Shown piece after piece: positions 21,369 to 23,511 of a stretch of 23,511 bases of DNA. A program made the position numbers and the translations under genes. This DNA comes from JBBPYA01 sp038200385. Lineage in GTDB: Bacteria; Actinomycetota; Actinomycetes; Mycobacteriales; Geodermatophilaceae. The number at the start of each line of letters is the position of its first letter. The first letter of the stretch is position 1. The stretch is taken from NCBI GenBank assembly GCA_038200385.1, contig JBBPYA010000157.1, positions 1-23,511 on the forward strand. Reading direction: 5' to 3'. The notes under the pieces were generated by a model. It worked only from the letters and a program-made list of their open reading frames with translations, was not told the DNA's origin and ran no database searches.

Positions 21369-22137
21369 AGTCCGCCCCCAGGTACGCCTCGACGACCAAC
21401 TGGTCCTTGAGTACCTCATCGGTCGGGCCGGACCGGATGATCCGGCCGAAGTGCAGCACCGCGACCACCGGGCACAGCCGCGAGATCAGCGCCAGGTCGT
21501 GCTCGATGATGACGACGGCGCCGGCGCCGTCGGAGACCCACTGCGACAGGCCGGCCACGAGCCGGTCCACGTCCTCGGCGCCGAGCCCGGCGGCGGGTTC
21601 GTCCAGCAGGGTCACCGCCGGATCGTTCAGCAGCGCGCGGGCCACCTCGATGATCTTCTGGCTGCCGATCGGGAACTGGCCCGCGGCCCGCTCCGCCAGC
21701 CCGCCCAGGCCGAACGTGGACAGCAGTGCCCTGGCCCGGTCCCGCTGCCGGCGCTCCTCGCGACGCGCGGTGGCCGAGCCGAGCAGTTCGGCCAGATGGC
21801 CGCGCCGGAAGTGCCGGTGCGCACCGACGAGCACGTTATCCAGCGCCGACAGGTTAGGAACCAGCCGTGGGGACTGGAAAGTGCGGGAGACCCCCAACGC
21901 GGCAATCCGGTGGGCCGCTTGACCGGTCACGTCCTGGCCGCCGATCCGGACCGAGCCGCGATCGGGCGTCAAGTAGCCGGAGATCACGTTCAGGCAGGTC
22001 GTCTTGCCCGCGCCGTTCGGTCCGATCAGCCCGGTGAACCCGGGGCCGACCGGCAGGGAGACCCCGTCGAGGACCACGTTGCCGCCGAAGGCGACGTGCA
22101 GGTCGGCCAGTTCGACCGCGGCCGGTTCACCGCCCAC
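21352..22137 (-). CDS. livG: ABC transporter ATP-binding protein, LivG type
   Basis: This 261-residue HAAT-family ATPase has Walker A GPNGAGKTT (39-47), Walker B VTLLDE (175-180) and the H-loop His H213 in VVIIEHD. The family-specific SRTFQSPRLVPNLSALDNV matches LivG. The signature reads FPIGSQKIIEVARAL rather than LSYGQQRRLEIARAL, so its Gly-Gln core is altered (GSQ). The ATPase is otherwise intact. GTG at 22137 overlaps the livM stop by 11 bp. The 3' end overlaps livF by 17 bp if its TTG start is right. Confidence 0.93.
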   Translation of the reverse strand: MGGEPAAVELADLHVAFGGNVVLDGVSLPVGPGFTGLIGPNGAGKTTCLNVISGYLTPDRGSVRIGGQDVTGQAAHRIAALGVSRTFQSPRLVPNLSALDNVLVGAHRHFRRGHLAELLGSATARREERRQRDRARALLSTFGLGGLAERAAGQFPIGSQKIIEVARALLNDPAVTLLDEPAAGLGAEDVDRLVAGLSQWVSDGAGAVVIIEHDLALISRLCPVVAVLHFGRIIRSGPTDEVLKDQLVVEAYLGADFATGG

Positions 22138-23191
22138 GGCGCACCGACCTCGCGGCGCGGGAGGGCAGTACCCGGCCGACCAGCCGCGAATTGCGCAACT
22201 CCGCGCCGAGTGAGACCAGGCCGCCGGGCAGCACCGCGATCGCCAGCATCAGCGCCACCCCGTAGGCGATCGCCTGCAGGTCCCCCAGATCCTGGAAGAT
22301 CTCGACCAGGACGACGGCGAACGCAGCTCCGACGATCGGACCCAACAACGATCCCGCGCCCCCCACGAAGACCATCACCAGGAACGGCACCAGCAGGTTG
22401 AAGTCGAACATCGCCGGGAAGATGAACGTCTGCAGCTGGGCATAGAGCGCGCCGGCGACGGCCGCGACCGCACCGGAGATGGCGAAGGCGTAGAGCCGGT
22501 AGCGCAGTGCCGAGACACCTACCGAGCCGGCGAGCGGGCCGAGGTCCCGGACCGTCTGCAGGGTGCGCCCGAACCGCCCGTGGAGCACCCGCCGGGCGAG
22601 CAGGAACGCGGCCACGGCGACGGCGGCGGTGAGGAAGTACGTCGACGCGCTGCTGGTGATGCCGGGAAGGGTCCAGACGTCCACGATCAGCCCCGCGCCG
22701 CCACCGGTCAACGGGGTGGCCGCGGTCAGCGCCTCCACGATCACGAATCCGAAGGCCAGGGTCGCGATGGCCAGGAAGAAGCCGGTCAGCCGAATCGCCG
22801 GGAACCCGATCAGGACCGCGATCAGCGCCGCACCGATGCCCACCAGCGGCAGCATCGCCAGGAACGGGACGCCGTACCCCACACCGAGGGCGCTGCCGTA
22901 GGCCCCGAGGGCGAACAGCGCCGCGTGGACCAGCCCGATCTGCCCCGACCAGCCGACCAGGATGTTGAAACCGAGCGTCGCGACGGCGTACACGAGCGTC
23001 AGGTTCACCACGAAGAGCAGGTAGGTGTTCACCAGGAACGGCAGGGCGAACAGCGCCACCACGACAGCGAGCAACCCGACCAGCCGGGCCGCCGCGCCGC
23101 GCCGGCCCGACCCCGCGGGCGGGGCGTCGGTGCCGTCCGCCAGCGTGGTCACATCGGTCGAGCCCCCGATCCGCGTCGACACCTCAGACAT
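22127..23191 (-). CDS. livM: ABC transporter permease, LivM type
   Basis: This 354-residue inner-membrane permease has about 8-10 hydrophobic segments after a polar N-terminal stretch of about 35 residues (MSEVSTRIGG...). LivM landmarks are NILVGWSGQIGLVHAALFALGAY (relatives GQxSLGHAAFFGIGAY), TVRDLGPLAGSVGVSALRYRLYAFAISGA (the ATPase-coupling region) and VFVGGAGSLLGPIVGA. ATG at 23191 overlaps the livH stop by 8 bp. With LivH it forms the channel of the importer. The periplasmic binding protein gene is not in the window and may lie beyond the right edge. Confidence 0.94.
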   Translation of the reverse strand: MSEVSTRIGGSTDVTTLADGTDAPPAGSGRRGAAARLVGLLAVVVALFALPFLVNTYLLFVVNLTLVYAVATLGFNILVGWSGQIGLVHAALFALGAYGSALGVGYGVPFLAMLPLVGIGAALIAVLIGFPAIRLTGFFLAIATLAFGFVIVEALTAATPLTGGGAGLIVDVWTLPGITSSASTYFLTAAVAVAAFLLARRVLHGRFGRTLQTVRDLGPLAGSVGVSALRYRLYAFAISGAVAAVAGALYAQLQTFIFPAMFDFNLLVPFLVMVFVGGAGSLLGPIVGAAFAVVLVEIFQDLGDLQAIAYGVALMLAIAVLPGGLVSLGAELRNSRLVGRVLPSRAARSVRRGR

Positions 23192-23511
23192 CGCGCAGTT
23201 TCAGGCCGGCGGTGAACCCCGCGGGACGGGCCAGGAGTACGAGGACGACGGCGAGCAGCGCCACCGCGAACTCGACGCTGGTGGAGATGTACAGCCCGGC
23301 CATCGCCTGGATGACGCCCAGGGCAAGTCCACCGACGAACGTGCCGATCAGGGAGACGAAGCCGCCCATTGTCGCGGCGACGAAGCCGTAGACGATCAGC
23401 GACGACGCCGAGTGCGTGGACACCAGGGTCGACTGGGCCTGCAGCATCACCGCCACGGCGGCGATCGCGCCGCCCATCCCCCACGCGAACGCCGACACCC
23501 GCCGCACGTTG
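23184..23511 (-). CDS. livH: ABC transporter permease, LivH type (C-terminal part, cut by window edge)
   Basis: Only the C-terminal 108 or so residues are present. The reading frame is open to the right edge. VRRVSAFAWGMGGAIAAVAVML is the conserved LivH block that is internal in full-length proteins, so the GTG near 23507 is not a start. GFVAATMGGFVSLIGTFVGGLALGVIQAM and the final GLKLRDV match the family C-terminus. It is the first of the liv genes visible here and overlaps livM by 8 bp. Confidence 0.92.
   Translation of the reverse strand, partial: NVRRVSAFAWGMGGAIAAVAVMLQAQSTLVSTHSASSLIVYGFVAATMGGFVSLIGTFVGGLALGVIQAMAGLYISTSVEFAVALLAVVLVLLARPAGFTAGLKLRDV

Noticed and set aside
23499..23511. 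Start codon of a 107-residue protein near 23507
   Set aside because: VRRVSAFAWG is an internal LivH block and the frame stays open to the window edge, so this is a cut gene.

Overview
This is a high-GC window with dense, tightly spaced genes, many GTG starts and 1-17 bp overlaps, typical of an actinomycete chromosome. A furA-katA pair, a TrmB-type regulator, several class I P450s and form II Mo-hydroxylase genes fit that assignment. The species cannot be named from the sequence.

Left end (1-3970): a decayed IS1634-like transposase (missing its 5' end, one in-frame TGA, running off the left edge) abuts an oxidative-stress region. The most notable gene is a peroxiredoxin-like protein (1028-1693, minus) whose peroxidatic cysteine codon is an in-frame TGA (codon 42, motif GDW-TGA-PYC). 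A hairpin with a GGUC apical loop and a bulged U lies 20 nt downstream, which closely resembles the bacterial SECIS of E. coli fdhF. The best reading is a selenoprotein that ordinary gene calling would truncate to start at 1540. Upstream of it are a long perfect hairpin with repeated copies of its arm, a clade-3-like catalase and its Fur-family regulator. A FurA/CatR-like operator precedes the regulator.

Centre (3971-16161): a catabolic gene set. It holds an MFS transporter divergent from a TIM-barrel sugar-phosphate isomerase-like gene plus an SDR. A minus-strand run follows: P450-1, SDR, TrmB-type regulator, SDR, amidohydrolase. Next are a divergent ACMSD-type amidohydrolase, a second operon (P450-2, 3Fe-4S ferredoxin, Dabb-domain protein), and a divergent ThuA-like gene. 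Four intergenic regions share a loose TARCGAC-type element.

Right end (16136-23511): one minus-strand series, livH(partial)-livM-livG-livF (ABC importer of the hydrophobic amino acid/aromatic acid type), an unrecognised Cys-containing protein, and a three-subunit molybdenum hydroxylase in L-S-M order.

Together the genes suggest import of an organic acid-like compound (ABC system), hydroxylation (Mo-hydroxylase and two P450s), stepwise alcohol/ketone oxidation (three SDRs), and ring or amide/ester hydrolysis or decarboxylation (two amidohydrolases). The substrate is not identifiable from the sequence. No tRNA, rRNA, CRISPR array or replication origin was seen.
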